From Kangiella sediminilitoris (GTDB lineage: Bacteria > Pseudomonadota > Gammaproteobacteria > Enterobacterales > Kangiellaceae), in assembly GCF_001708405.1 (NCBI RefSeq), contig NZ_CP012418.1, positions 1,640,501 through 1,704,500 of the forward strand: DNA of 64,000 nt, written 5' to 3'. Positions 8,837 through 18,588 of this stretch are shown piece after piece; the first letter of the stretch is position 1; each line of letters opens with the position of its first letter. The translations under genes were made by a program, and so were the position numbers. The notes beneath the pieces were generated by a model. That model had not been told where the DNA came from. It did no database searches and saw nothing but the letters and a program-made list of their open reading frames with translations.

Positions 8837-10996
8837 TTAGTCCGCCAAACGCTCTAATAAAATTTGCTGAACCTTTGTATCAGCATCGGCATTGGGATCA
8901 GCCAACCTATATTCACCGTCCGACTGCAACACCCAGCTTTGCCGCTTATCCTTCAACATCAATTTTAGCTCATTTATCATTCGAGTCTTCTGATCTGCCT
9001 GCAATATAGGAAAACAGGTTTCAACACGGTGATATAGGTTACGCTCCATCCAATCAGCAGAAGCAGCATAAAGATTTTCCTTGCCATTATTAAAGAAGTA
9101 ATACACACGGGAATGTTCAAGGAAGCGACCAATAATAGAGCGTACTTTTATATTTTCAGAAACCCCTTCAATGCCTGGTGCCAAGCAACAAATACCCCGA
9201 ATAATCAGTTCTATTTGTACACCAGCAATCGAAGCTCGGTATAAAGCCTCAATTAATGACTGGTCGGTAAGAGAGTTAAGCTTGATGATCATCATCGCTT
9301 TTTTTCCAGCTAATGCATGCTTTGCTTCCCGATTTACCGCAGCTAATAAATTTTTATGTAAAGTGAAAGGAGCATGCCATAACTGGTGTAGTTCATACAC
9401 TTTCCCCATTCCGGTCAGTTGCTGGAAAACTTTATGGACATCTTCACACGTTTCTGGGTTGCTGGTTAATAAGCTGTAGTCCGTATAAATACGAGCATTT
9501 CCCGCATGGTAGTTACCGGTACCTAAATGAGCATATCGAGTCAGCTTTTTACTCTTACCTTCTTGACGCACGACCAGTGACATTTTTGCGTGAGTTTTAT
9601 AACCCACAACACCATACACTACGAGCACACCTGCTTCTTGTAGCCTTTGTGCTAATTCAATATTATCCGCCTCATCAAACCGTGCTCTAAGTTCAACTAC
9701 CGCCGTGACTTCCTTTCCGGCATGTGCGGCGTCGATAAGCGCTTCAACAATTGGAGAGTGACTACCTGTTCGGTATAAGGTCTGCTTGATAGCAAGCACA
9801 TCAGGATCTGAGGCAGCTTGACGTACCAGATCTACCACAGGCTGGAAACTTTGATACGGGTGATGCAATAGTATATCCCGTTCACCCAGGACCTCATAAA
9901 CGCCACGACGAGCAACGTCATGAGGAACCTTGGGAGTAAATCCCGAAAACTTTAGATCAGGCCTATCAACTAACTCTGGCAATGACATCAAACGATTTAG
10001 ATTGACAGGTCCATCTACTCGATAGAGTTCATCTGCCGTTAGACTACACTTTTGAAGTAAAAAGTTTACAATTTTATTAGGGCATGATTTCCCAACTTCT
10101 AAACGGACTGCAGCACCAAAATTTCTGGACTGCAACTCTCTCTTTAGAGCTGTAGCTAAATCCTCAATAGCATTTTCTTCCAGCAATAAATCACTATCAC
10201 GAGTCAGACGGAATTGGTGGCAGCCGTGAATTTCCATTCCTGGAAAAAGGTCTTCGGCAAACTCTGAAATAACCGAGGATAAATAAACAAAATTATGAGC
10301 CTTATTACCGCCCACCTTTGCAGGTAATTCTATAATACGTGGCAGGGAGCGAGGCATGTGAAGAACCGCATATTCAAGATCACGACCAAATGCATCATTA
10401 CCCTGCAGATGCAATAAAAAGTGCAAGCTCTTGTTAACTAGCCTAGGAAAGGGATGAGCCAGGTCGAGACTAATAGGACTGATTACTGGCATGACCTGAT
10501 GTTTAAAATACTTCTTTAGCCACTTATATTGCTCATCATTCCACTCACTTGATGGTAAAAACTGAATCGATTCCTCTGCTAACTTTGGTAACAGCTCTTC
10601 ATTGAATATGCGATACTGTTCATCGACCAACTCGTGTGCCCGAACATTAATGTCCTTCAATACTTCTTCGGTTGATGCACCATTAAGACTTGGCTTGGTA
10701 TCACCACGCGCAAGGTCGTGCCTGAGACCGGCCACACGAACTTCGAAAAACTCATCAAGGTTATTACTACAGATAAAAATAAAGCGGATTCTTTCGAGCA
10801 AAGGGATGCTGGGATCCAGGGCTTGTTGCAATACTCTCCAATTAAAAGCCAAGAGACTTAGCTCTCTATTTAAATAGTATTTAGCATCCGATAGATTCAT
10901 CTCCATGAGTTTATCAATACCTGCTTCAGCAGTCTCCGTTGATGGGGCGTTTTGAGAAGGAGCAAATAAAGGAGTCTTTTCCATGTGGGCTACCAA
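8837..10996 (-). CDS. ppk1: polyphosphate kinase
   Basis: A 719-residue PPK1 that polymerises the ATP gamma-phosphate into polyphosphate. The N-terminal domain (YYLNRELSLLAFNWRVLQQA), the IKQTLYRTG segment, GYKTHAKM containing a catalytic-type histidine, and ARYAHLGTGNYH-like text (TRYAHLGTGNYH) identify the family. Start choice: TTG at 10996 has AGGAG ten bases upstream; ATG at 10984 (MEKTPLF) lacks a well-placed ribosome site, so the TTG is preferred. Its polymer would be a substrate of the converging ppx. Confidence 0.93.
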   Translation of the reverse strand: MVAHMEKTPLFAPSQNAPSTETAEAGIDKLMEMNLSDAKYYLNRELSLLAFNWRVLQQALDPSIPLLERIRFIFICSNNLDEFFEVRVAGLRHDLARGDTKPSLNGASTEEVLKDINVRAHELVDEQYRIFNEELLPKLAEESIQFLPSSEWNDEQYKWLKKYFKHQVMPVISPISLDLAHPFPRLVNKSLHFLLHLQGNDAFGRDLEYAVLHMPRSLPRIIELPAKVGGNKAHNFVYLSSVISEFAEDLFPGMEIHGCHQFRLTRDSDLLLEENAIEDLATALKRELQSRNFGAAVRLEVGKSCPNKIVNFLLQKCSLTADELYRVDGPVNLNRLMSLPELVDRPDLKFSGFTPKVPHDVARRGVYEVLGERDILLHHPYQSFQPVVDLVRQAASDPDVLAIKQTLYRTGSHSPIVEALIDAAHAGKEVTAVVELRARFDEADNIELAQRLQEAGVLVVYGVVGYKTHAKMSLVVRQEGKSKKLTRYAHLGTGNYHAGNARIYTDYSLLTSNPETCEDVHKVFQQLTGMGKVYELHQLWHAPFTLHKNLLAAVNREAKHALAGKKAMMIIKLNSLTDQSLIEALYRASIAGVQIELIIRGICCLAPGIEGVSENIKVRSIIGRFLEHSRVYYFFNNGKENLYAASADWMERNLYHRVETCFPILQADQKTRMINELKLMLKDKRQSWVLQSDGEYRLADPNADADTKVQQILLERLAD

Positions 10997-11073
10997 TTCA
11001 AAATGACTCCTAAAATATACCAGATTTGCAACAATGCCACACTTGCATTGTGTGACACTTTAATGACCCAAAC

Positions 11074-11895
11074 TCAGTTAATGGTTTTTTTCCAGATATT
11101 CTTGTTCTTTGTACTGCGTTTTTTAGGCTGAGATTTACGGGCCTGTACTTCTAAATCTACTAAGTCTGCAACTTGCTTGATTTGCTCTTCACTCAAGTCC
11201 ATCCAGCGCCCCCGGCTTAATGCCTTTGGAAGTTCAATAGGGCCGTATTGGACACGTATTAACCTGGACACATCCACCCCTTGGGACATCCAGAGCTTTC
11301 TAACCTCTCGGTTTTTTCCTTCTGATAAGCCAACTTCATACCACTGGTTTGAACCTTCGCCGCCTCCCGGCTGTATGTAGTTGAAGTTACACATATCACC
11401 ATCGATTAAAACACCAGACTTAAGGTTATCAAGCATTTCGTCAGTGACCTGACCATGTATACGCACGGCGTATTTACGCTCAACTTGGTATGACGGATGC
11501 ATCAGTCGATGAGCTAGTTCACCATTATTAGTAAACAATAATAAACCCGTTGTATTAATATCTAGACGACCAATACTAATCCACCGACCAAATTTGGTGT
11601 TAGGCAACTTATCAAAAACGGTTGGACGACCTTCTGGATCCTTCTGTGTAGAGACCTCATCTAAAGGTTTATGATAGGCAATGATTCGAGTATAGACTTC
11701 GTCAGATGGTTTAATCTTTATAACACGACCATCAACGCGGATGGTATCCTTGTCTGTAGCCCGCTCTCCCAGTTCAGCAATAGAGCCATTAACGCTCACT
11801 CGCCCCGCGGCAATCCACTTTTCTATTTCACGCCTAGACCCTAAACCTGCATTGGCCAGGATCTTCTGAAGCTTTTCGGACTTATTTTTTGACAT
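11074..11895 (-). CDS. rluB: 23S rRNA pseudouridine(2605) synthase RluB
   Basis: A 273-residue RsuA/RluB-family enzyme. An S4 RNA-binding domain is at the N terminus (KILANAGLGSRREIEKWI). The catalytic aspartate is in GRLDINTTGLLLFT, followed by the KYAV and GKNREVRKLW segments and a basic tail (KSQPKKRSTKNKN). RluB modifies U2605 of 23S rRNA in E. coli. It is at the end of the conserved trpS-scpA-scpB-rluB order, here interrupted by a CheY-like gene. RluE or RluF are less likely given the context. Confidence 0.9.
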   Translation of the reverse strand: MSKNKSEKLQKILANAGLGSRREIEKWIAAGRVSVNGSIAELGERATDKDTIRVDGRVIKIKPSDEVYTRIIAYHKPLDEVSTQKDPEGRPTVFDKLPNTKFGRWISIGRLDINTTGLLLFTNNGELAHRLMHPSYQVERKYAVRIHGQVTDEMLDNLKSGVLIDGDMCNFNYIQPGGGEGSNQWYEVGLSEGKNREVRKLWMSQGVDVSRLIRVQYGPIELPKALSRGRWMDLSEEQIKQVADLVDLEVQARKSQPKKRSTKNKNIWKKTIN

Positions 11896-11981
11896 AGTGA
11901 TGAACTTAACTTGAATATTAGGCTAATTTTAGGGGTTTAGCTTCTAACAGTCGAGCAAGAACTCACTATTTAAGGGAAATA

Positions 11982-12491
11982 TTAAGATGCCATCCGTGTC
12001 AGTCGACGATGATTATTAATAAATGTTTCCATACGATGGAAAACATCCGCCCTTGTAAAAGGCTTTTTCATAAAATCGTCAGCCCCAATACGTTCTGCAT
12101 AGTACTTCTCAGTTGCCTGAGCGTTACCACTAATCATGATAACGGGGATATTCTTTGTCATAGGGCTTTTGCGTAATGCCCTCAACACCTGAAAGCCATT
12201 GATGCCCGGAAGAACGATATCAAGGAAAATGAGCTCTGGAAGTTGCTCCTTTATCATTCTAAGGCCAGTTTCACCATTATAGGCGACGGCAACATCATAT
12301 TGGTTTTGTCTTAGCATTCTACCCAACATGCTACAAACCGTTTTGGAGTCATCAATGATAAGGACTCGTGAGCCCGCCAAAGCATTTAGGCGTTTTCTAC
12401 GACGTCTATCGACAAAGTCGTCATGTGGATGGCCACTCAGGTCAGCTTTATGAGTGGTTAACGTGGTACGAATTTTACTTAAAAGACTCAA
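11982..12491 (-). CDS. PilG/PilH-like single-domain response regulator
   Basis: A 169-residue protein: a basic N-terminal extension of about 40 residues (DRRRRKRLNALAG) and then a receiver domain. The acidic pair is in VLIIDDS, the phospho-acceptor in LIFLDIVLPG and the lysine in DDFMKKPF. There is no output domain, so it is probably a diffusible CheY-type signal carrier. Its sequence style is closest to twitching-motility regulators, but no pil genes are in the window. It sits between scpB and rluB, where most relatives have no such gene. Confidence 0.8.
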   Translation of the reverse strand: MSLLSKIRTTLTTHKADLSGHPHDDFVDRRRRKRLNALAGSRVLIIDDSKTVCSMLGRMLRQNQYDVAVAYNGETGLRMIKEQLPELIFLDIVLPGINGFQVLRALRKSPMTKNIPVIMISGNAQATEKYYAERIGADDFMKKPFTRADVFHRMETFINNHRRLTRMAS

Positions 12492-12605
12492 AGGAACCTC
12501 ACCGCAAGCTCATTTTTTATACAACGGTAAAGTGATTATAGATAATATTAATTAGTAAAACTTAGTAATACTTATCAGTTTGATAAAATACAGCTATGAA
12601 ATAAG

Positions 12606-13475
12606 TCAATTTTGCAGTTCTTTCGACTGTTCTTCGGTATCGTCAGCCTCATCTTCAGCCTCAAATGACTCTTTACTGCTCTCTTGCTCAGCATTCTCAG
12701 CAGGTGTAAAGCTGTCAGTTTCCTCAAAACCATCAGGCTTTTCTTCCGCAGTGCCTTCATCCAGGCTCTGATGAACCTCCTCTGACCCTTCTTCTACGCT
12801 TGTTTCAGACATAGTTTCATCATCAGAGTCATCTTCATTTTCAGCTTGACTATGCGTGCCAGCATTTCCCAAACCTACTTCGTCACCATCATCTACTTTT
12901 TCTTCTGTATCGCCATCAAACTTCAACTCAGGGTTTAAATTATCTAAGTCTTTAATCTCGGCCAAAGATGGTAGTTCATCTAGGCTTTTAAGCCCGAAAT
13001 AATCTAGGAACTGCTTGGTAGTAGCGTAAAGCGCTGGCTTACCAGGGACATCACGGTGGCCAACTACTCGAATCCACTCACGTTCGAGTAGAGTTTTAAC
13101 AATTGAGCTACTGACTCCGACACCACGAACTTGCTCAATATCACTACGGGTTGTTGGCTGGCGATAAGCAATTAAAGCAAGGGTCTCCAGAAGTGCTCTT
13201 GAGTATCTTGAAGGACGCTCTTCCCATAGTTTTGCTATCCATTCTGCATAATCCTGTCTTGCTTGATAACGATAGCCTGTAGCAACCTCTATAAGCTCAA
13301 CACCTCGACCCTCTGTCTCTTTTTGCAGCAATTCGAGTGCTTTTGTGACATCGGCGGTCTGAACTTTTTCTTCTTCAGAGAAGAGTTGCACCATACGCTC
13401 TTTAGACAGTGAGCTGCCAGCCGCCATTAGCGCAGCTTCAATAACGCATTTTATTTTTTCTATATTCATACTCAT
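12606..13475 (-). CDS. scpB: segregation and condensation protein B
   Basis: A 289-residue ScpB, the winged-helix partner of SMC-ScpA in chromosome condensation. The conserved core (about 5-185) includes LLETLALIAYRQPTTRSDIE, RGVGVSSSIVKTLLER and YATTKQFLDYFGL. The last 90 or so residues form a highly acidic, low-complexity tail (runs of E, D and S), probably disordered. The ATG overlaps the scpA stop in an ATGA, indicating translational coupling. Confidence 0.93.
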   Translation of the reverse strand: MSMNIEKIKCVIEAALMAAGSSLSKERMVQLFSEEEKVQTADVTKALELLQKETEGRGVELIEVATGYRYQARQDYAEWIAKLWEERPSRYSRALLETLALIAYRQPTTRSDIEQVRGVGVSSSIVKTLLEREWIRVVGHRDVPGKPALYATTKQFLDYFGLKSLDELPSLAEIKDLDNLNPELKFDGDTEEKVDDGDEVGLGNAGTHSQAENEDDSDDETMSETSVEEGSEEVHQSLDEGTAEEKPDGFEETDSFTPAENAEQESSKESFEAEDEADDTEEQSKELQN

Positions 13476-14398
13476 GCTTGATCGCTTGTGGTCTCTACTT
13501 CAGCCAATACTTCATCAATATCTTCTTCACCTTCCAGACTACCATCAGTCTTAGCTCTGACATGAATCGGTCCATAGTTATCAGCCTGAATAATTTCTAA
13601 CAACGACTCTTTACTCAGCTCCATGATGGCAAGGAAAGTTACTACAACTCCTGCGCGGCCCTCACTTGGGTCGAATAACTTAGCAAAATCCGTAAAGCTT
13701 TTTGCTGATACCCGTTCTAAAACCTTACCCATTCGCTCACGAACTGATAAAGCCTCAAACTTCACCTGATGGCTGGAAAACATTTCAGCCCGTTTTAATA
13801 CATCCCTCAACGCCACCATCAGCTCTTTCATATCAACTTCAGGTTCAGGCTTGATGATATTCATATCTGGCTTTTTGACACTAACAGAATAAACATCACG
13901 CCCCATCCGAGGAAGCTCATCAATATCCTCAGCAGCTTGTTTAAACTGCTCATACTCCTGCAAACGTCGAATAAGATCCGCACGAGGGTCGTCCTCATCA
14001 TCTTCCTCGACTTCAGGCCTTGGAAGAAGGACTCTACTCTTGATCTCGGCCAGCATCGCAGCCATAACAAGATACTCAGCTGCTAACTCAAGCTGTAGTG
14101 ACTTCATTAATTCGACATACTCCATATATTGCTCAGTAATATGAGCAATAGGAATATTTAGAATATCGAGGTTTTGGCGCTTAATTAAATAGAGTAATAG
14201 ATCGAGTGGACCTTCAAAGGCTTCTAGAAACACTTCCAAAGCATCAGGCGGGATATACAGATCTTGAGGAAACTCCTCAACTTGCTCCCCATCAACCAAA
14301 GCGAATGGCATCTCTTCCTGCATATGATCAGGGTTTGGATGTTTTTGCTCTACAGTATCATTCTGCTCTTGGTTGGATTCGCCTGTCGACTCTGTCAT
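13472..14398 (-). CDS. scpA: segregation and condensation protein A (kleisin)
   Basis: A 308-residue kleisin that bridges SMC heads. It has an acidic N-terminal lead of about 55 residues, the SMC-neck-binding region (FEGPLDLLLYLIKRQNLDIL), helices with EYLVMAAMLAEIKSR and a C-terminal winged helix (VVTFLAIMELSKESLLEI). It starts 14 bases after trpS ends and overlaps scpB by 4 bases, so the three are probably one transcript. Confidence 0.93.
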   Translation of the reverse strand: MTESTGESNQEQNDTVEQKHPNPDHMQEEMPFALVDGEQVEEFPQDLYIPPDALEVFLEAFEGPLDLLLYLIKRQNLDILNIPIAHITEQYMEYVELMKSLQLELAAEYLVMAAMLAEIKSRVLLPRPEVEEDDEDDPRADLIRRLQEYEQFKQAAEDIDELPRMGRDVYSVSVKKPDMNIIKPEPEVDMKELMVALRDVLKRAEMFSSHQVKFEALSVRERMGKVLERVSAKSFTDFAKLFDPSEGRAGVVVTFLAIMELSKESLLEIIQADNYGPIHVRAKTDGSLEGEEDIDEVLAEVETTSDQA

Positions 14399-14412
14399 CT
14401 ATTCAGTCTCAT

Positions 14413-15630
14413 TTATTTATAGGAAAGTCCCATCGCTTGACGTACATCATCCATAGTTTCTTTGGCAGCGTCTCTCGCTCGGTCGCACCCCTCTGAAACA
14501 ATATTACGCACTATTTCAGGACTATCAACATACTCTTGGGCACGTTCAACAAACTGTTGCTGCTCAGCGCACACGCCATCAATAACGGGTTGCTTACATT
14601 CTACACAGCCAATACCAGCGGTTGTACAGCCTTTTTTGACCCAGTCTTTGACTTCATCCGGTGAATATATTTTATGGAACTCCCACACTGGGCAGTTTTC
14701 TGGATCACCCGGATCATCTCGACGTACCCGAGCTGGATCCGTAGGCATCTTTCTGATTTTCTGCTCTACCGATTCACGTGGCTCTCTCATGGAAATAGCA
14801 TTGCCATAAGACTTTGACATTTTCTGACCATCGAGGCCGGGCATCTTTGATACCGGCGTCAGTAAAGCCTTAGGCTCGGGTAAAATAACCTTGCCTGCAC
14901 CGTCAAGATAACCGTAGAGACGCTCGCGGTCGTTTAGAGAAATATTAGCCTGAGATTCAACCAGCGCCTGTGCGGTTTCCAACGCTGAGTGGTCTCCCTC
15001 TTCCTGGAATTTTTTACGTAAGCTTTTGTATAATTTGGCGTTTTTCTTGCCCATTTTTTTAATTGCTTGCGTAACCTTTTCCTCAAAACCTGGTTCTTTA
15101 CCGTAAAAGTGGTTAAATCGACGTGCCGCTTCCCTTGTCATCTCTACATGCGGAACCTGATCAGCACCCACAGGCACATTGCCCGCTCGATACACCAGAA
15201 TATCAGCAGCCTGAAGTAGCGGATAACCTAAAAAACCATAGGTGGACAAGTCTTTGTTTTGCAGTTTTTCCTGCTGTTCTTTATAGGTCGGAACCCGCTC
15301 TAACCATCCAAGTGGCGTCGTCATTGACATCAGCAGATGTAGTTCTGCATGCTCTGGAACACGCGACTGTACAAAGATTGTCGAAGCGCTAGGGTTTATC
15401 CCAGCAGCTAACCAGTCAATCACAGTATCCCAGACGTATCCTTCTATTTGCGACGTGTCATCATAATTCGTAGTTAAAGCATGCCAGTCAGCAACCATGA
15501 AAAAGCACTCATACTCATGCTGCATCTGTGCCCAATTTTTTAAAACCCCGTGGTAATGCCCCAAATGTAAAGGTCCCGTAGGACGCATGCCTGAAAGAAC
15601 GCGCTGCTGGCCAACTGATATAGAACTCAA
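14413..15630 (-). CDS. trpS: tryptophanyl-tRNA synthetase
   Basis: A 405-residue class I synthetase that charges tRNA-Trp. HIGH-type signature PTGPLHLGHYHG near residue 20, the GADQVPHVEMTREAARRFN segment and KMSKS (GQKMSKSYGNAI). It is longer than the 334-residue E. coli enzyme, with extra sequence before KMSKS and a cysteine-containing stretch (GIGCVECKQPV) towards the C terminus, as in several other proteobacteria. It heads the trpS-scpA-scpB transcript; 15631-15808 separates it from a divergent lipoprotein gene, and no tryptophan-rich leader is seen there. Confidence 0.95.
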   Translation of the reverse strand: MSSISVGQQRVLSGMRPTGPLHLGHYHGVLKNWAQMQHEYECFFMVADWHALTTNYDDTSQIEGYVWDTVIDWLAAGINPSASTIFVQSRVPEHAELHLLMSMTTPLGWLERVPTYKEQQEKLQNKDLSTYGFLGYPLLQAADILVYRAGNVPVGADQVPHVEMTREAARRFNHFYGKEPGFEEKVTQAIKKMGKKNAKLYKSLRKKFQEEGDHSALETAQALVESQANISLNDRERLYGYLDGAGKVILPEPKALLTPVSKMPGLDGQKMSKSYGNAISMREPRESVEQKIRKMPTDPARVRRDDPGDPENCPVWEFHKIYSPDEVKDWVKKGCTTAGIGCVECKQPVIDGVCAEQQQFVERAQEYVDSPEIVRNIVSEGCDRARDAAKETMDDVRQAMGLSYK

Positions 15631-15808
15631 TGGATTTCCTTTGAAAATTTTTATAGAAAATACTTAAGACTGCCCATTATAACTATATAGCGCAAAAACG
15701 CTACGCCTGAATAGCCCCAAAAAATGGTCAAGAACTAAACATTTTAAATCACTTCGGATATACTGATTATGTCAATATTATAAAAAACACAAACAATAGG
15801 AAATAATA

Positions 15809-16360
15809 ATGAAGCGAATAATCGCTCTTGCTATGGTGATAGCCATAGCCTTTTTAAGCGGCTGCACAACAAAACTACAAAACTTCTCTAATAACCAAAA
15901 GCTTGAACCAGACAACTCTAACGGTATTGTCGTTATTGCCTATGAGTCGGATACCGCTATTTATAGCCTGACGTTTTCAGGACCGGGCAACTACGAACTT
16001 GAGCATACACTTTATGATGACAATCATAACTTCGTTGTTACCAGCATACCCGCAGGTACTTATGATATCACCAAGGTCAAAATCATAAGTAAATACCAAT
16101 ACATCCCTTTGGGTACCAATGAAAAAGCTAATTGGAAGGTTAATATTGAGCCGAATAAGATCAATTATATAGGGCACTTCAATATTGAGAATGTTGGCAG
16201 AGGCTTCATAGTTCAAATAAAGAACAGCTCAACGATAGCAATGGAGTTTTTACAAAAGAATTTTCCCGATCTACTAGCGCGCTATCAGCTCACCTATTCC
16301 AAAGATGGCCCGGAGGATGCGTTCTTTGACTATATCAACAAACTGCAAGGGGGTAAGTAA
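15809..16360 (+). CDS. putative lipoprotein
   Basis: A 183-residue protein with a lipoprotein signal: basic start, hydrophobic core and lipobox LSGC near residue 19. The rest is mainly beta-type sequence around a central IPAGTYDI element, and I do not recognise a family with confidence. TAGG at 15797-15800 upstream of ATG 15809 serves as ribosome site, and TATACT at 15759-15764 could be a -10 box. Its TAA overlaps the ATG of the S9 peptidase by one base, so the two are co-expressed and may act together in the envelope. Confidence 0.75.
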   Translation: MKRIIALAMVIAIAFLSGCTTKLQNFSNNQKLEPDNSNGIVVIAYESDTAIYSLTFSGPGNYELEHTLYDDNHNFVVTSIPAGTYDITKVKIISKYQYIPLGTNEKANWKVNIEPNKINYIGHFNIENVGRGFIVQIKNSSTIAMEFLQKNFPDLLARYQLTYSKDGPEDAFFDYINKLQGGK

Positions 16361-18519
16361 TGATAGTTCGGAATCTTATCCTGGGACTGGTCTTAGTTCT
16401 GTGCTCTTTGACAGCGAACTCAAGCCTCATTAAATCTAACGAAATATTTCACTCTGTCCAGTACAGAAATTTTGTTATTTCACCAGATGGTAATATTATT
16501 TTAGGTAACGCCTTTACTGATGGTAATCACCAATTATTCGCCTTTAACGCTGGCTCCAGCGATGGGTTAGAAATATTTAAACTCTCAAACTCAGGCAACA
16601 AGCACATTATAGACTTTGCCTGGATAGACAGCGATACGGCTTACATCAGCTATGTCGGCACCCTTGATAAAATATACACGCGTTTTATTGATTTCACTTT
16701 CAAGAACGATACTTTCGAAATTGATCACTTTACCGTTGAGGCTCATGGCCAGGTGATTAATACGATGTATGGACAAAAAGACAGGTTGCTGTTCTCTAAG
16801 CTTGATAGAGGTAACCGTAGGTATGAGCTTATTGAAATAGATTTAGCCCAGCTTAGAGGTTTGAAAAAACATAGTAAAAGAAATCATGTAAAGGTTTTTC
16901 GAACCTTCAAAAGCTTGAGCTATTTTCTAGATAACACTACATCTTTTTATGTTTCCGACGAAGACTATTCGTTAGAGATGATTGGTCAAACCTATGAAAA
17001 CTATAACTCTTACTCAATATACGATAAAGCAAAGGATGAATGGCGAGAATTCTATCGCTCAACCGACAATTCTGGCTCGGACAGTCAGTCCAGACTGGAC
17101 ATTTTTAAGCCAGTAGCAAAACTTAATGAGCGGTATATTATAGCTTTGTCCAACCTAGGCAGAGATAAAGTGTCTGTTGTGAAATATGACACTATATTGA
17201 AAAAAGATATAGAGGTTTTGTATAGCTCAGAAAATTATGACTTAAAGAGCGCTACTTATAACCATAAAATGAACAAACTCACCGCGGTTTCATACGTTGA
17301 ACGCGGGGTCACTAAACAGAAGTTTCTAGATAAGGTTGACCAGAAGCTTCAACAAAAACTAAACAACGAAATAGGTTTAGATTCAGTTTTTGTCATCAAC
17401 CGTTCAAAAGATAATACCGATTTGGTCATCTATGCAAATGATGCTTCACATCCTGGCAAGTTTTACCATTACAGCGTAGAAAAAGATAAATTAAGATTTT
17501 TACAAAACGCAATGCCGGATCTTCATCCCTATAGTTTTGTTAAAGCACAACTACTGACTGTTGAAAATGAACTTAAAAGGACGGTTGAAGGGTTTTTATA
17601 CCTTCCTGACAGCACAAAAAATAATCCTCTCGTCGTTATGCCCCATGGCGGGCCTATAGGGGTTCAGGATCGTAATGAATTTGATCGTGATATCCAGTTC
17701 TTGATTAATAGGGGCTATGCAGTTTTAACAGTAAATTTCCGAGGAAGCTCTGGATACGGGAAATCATACATGAATGCTGGTAGAGAGCAGTTTGGTCAAG
17801 GTATTGAAGCTGATATCCACTTGATGACCCAAAAAGCTTTTGAGTCGCCAGCAATCGACTCGAATAAAGCTTGTATCTATGGAAGCAGTTATGGTGGGTA
17901 CTCCGCAGTAACTTCCACTATGCTCTACCCAAAGACCTACAAATGTGCCATTTCAGCATTTGGTGTTTTTGACTTACCTCTTCTTTATACCTCAACGAAC
18001 CTGAATCATTCAGAAAAAGCGAAAGATGCTATCGGGTTTGTTGTTGGTGATATTGATACGGATTATGAACAGCTAAAAGCTAACTCTCCTTTGTATAAGG
18101 CTGAGAAGATTAAAGTGCCCATTCTTTTGTTCGCTGGATTAGAAGATGAAATAGCGACTGCTGAGCACAGCCGACGACTTGATTATGTCCTTAACAAACT
18201 AGACAAGACCGAGGTTACTTATCATGAGTATCCCAGATCTGGGCATGGACACTCAAACTGGCTTGGTGACATACACCAAAACCTTACTCTGGTAAATTTT
18301 CTTGATAAATATATTTCCCCTAAGAGGAATTATGATGATTCAGACAAGAAAGTCCTGGCGGGTGATAACTACAACCTCGCTATGATTTACTACAGTGGTT
18401 ATTTCGTAAAAAAAGATAATGATAGAGCAATCAAGTATTTCCGTATTGCTCATGACTATGGTGATGAACGAGCAGCTAAATACTTAAGGCAATTGAACGT
18501 CTATGAAGATGTAAACTAA
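16360..18519 (+). CDS. exported S9-family prolyl oligopeptidase-like peptidase with C-terminal Sel1-like repeat
   Basis: A 719-residue serine peptidase. It has an N-terminal signal sequence (about 1-22), a beta-propeller-like region (about 30-400) and an alpha/beta-hydrolase domain (about 405-650). The oxyanion segment is MPHGGP and the likely triad is S510 (GSSYGGY), D596 (GLEDEI) and H629 (SGHGHSN). After the catalytic domain a single Sel1-like helix pair (about 668-708: NLAMIYYSGYFVKKDNDRA) is appended, which is unusual for S9 enzymes. It probably cleaves short peptides in the periplasm. It overlaps the lipoprotein gene by one base. Confidence 0.88.
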   Translation: MIVRNLILGLVLVLCSLTANSSLIKSNEIFHSVQYRNFVISPDGNIILGNAFTDGNHQLFAFNAGSSDGLEIFKLSNSGNKHIIDFAWIDSDTAYISYVGTLDKIYTRFIDFTFKNDTFEIDHFTVEAHGQVINTMYGQKDRLLFSKLDRGNRRYELIEIDLAQLRGLKKHSKRNHVKVFRTFKSLSYFLDNTTSFYVSDEDYSLEMIGQTYENYNSYSIYDKAKDEWREFYRSTDNSGSDSQSRLDIFKPVAKLNERYIIALSNLGRDKVSVVKYDTILKKDIEVLYSSENYDLKSATYNHKMNKLTAVSYVERGVTKQKFLDKVDQKLQQKLNNEIGLDSVFVINRSKDNTDLVIYANDASHPGKFYHYSVEKDKLRFLQNAMPDLHPYSFVKAQLLTVENELKRTVEGFLYLPDSTKNNPLVVMPHGGPIGVQDRNEFDRDIQFLINRGYAVLTVNFRGSSGYGKSYMNAGREQFGQGIEADIHLMTQKAFESPAIDSNKACIYGSSYGGYSAVTSTMLYPKTYKCAISAFGVFDLPLLYTSTNLNHSEKAKDAIGFVVGDIDTDYEQLKANSPLYKAEKIKVPILLFAGLEDEIATAEHSRRLDYVLNKLDKTEVTYHEYPRSGHGHSNWLGDIHQNLTLVNFLDKYISPKRNYDDSDKKVLAGDNYNLAMIYYSGYFVKKDNDRAIKYFRIAHDYGDERAAKYLRQLNVYEDVN

Positions 18520-18534
18520 AAATTTACAATCAGC

Positions 18535-18575
18535 CCACAAAGATAAAAGCTTTAACTACCCTTTTATCTTTGTGG
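18535..18575. terminator. bidirectional intrinsic terminator between S9 peptidase and yciO
   Basis: Perfect 15-bp inverted repeat: arms 18535-18549 (CCACAAAGATAAAAG) and 18561-18575 with an 11-base loop. It is placed between the convergent stops at 18519 and 18589. The arms are AT-rich and carry A and T tracts within the stem, so it can serve both genes. Confidence 0.8.
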
Positions 18576-18588
18576 AACTATGTATTCA

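Noticed and set aside
15631-15808. Tryptophan attenuator upstream of trpS
   Set aside because: No short ORF with clustered Trp codons and no terminator hairpin were found on the minus strand here.
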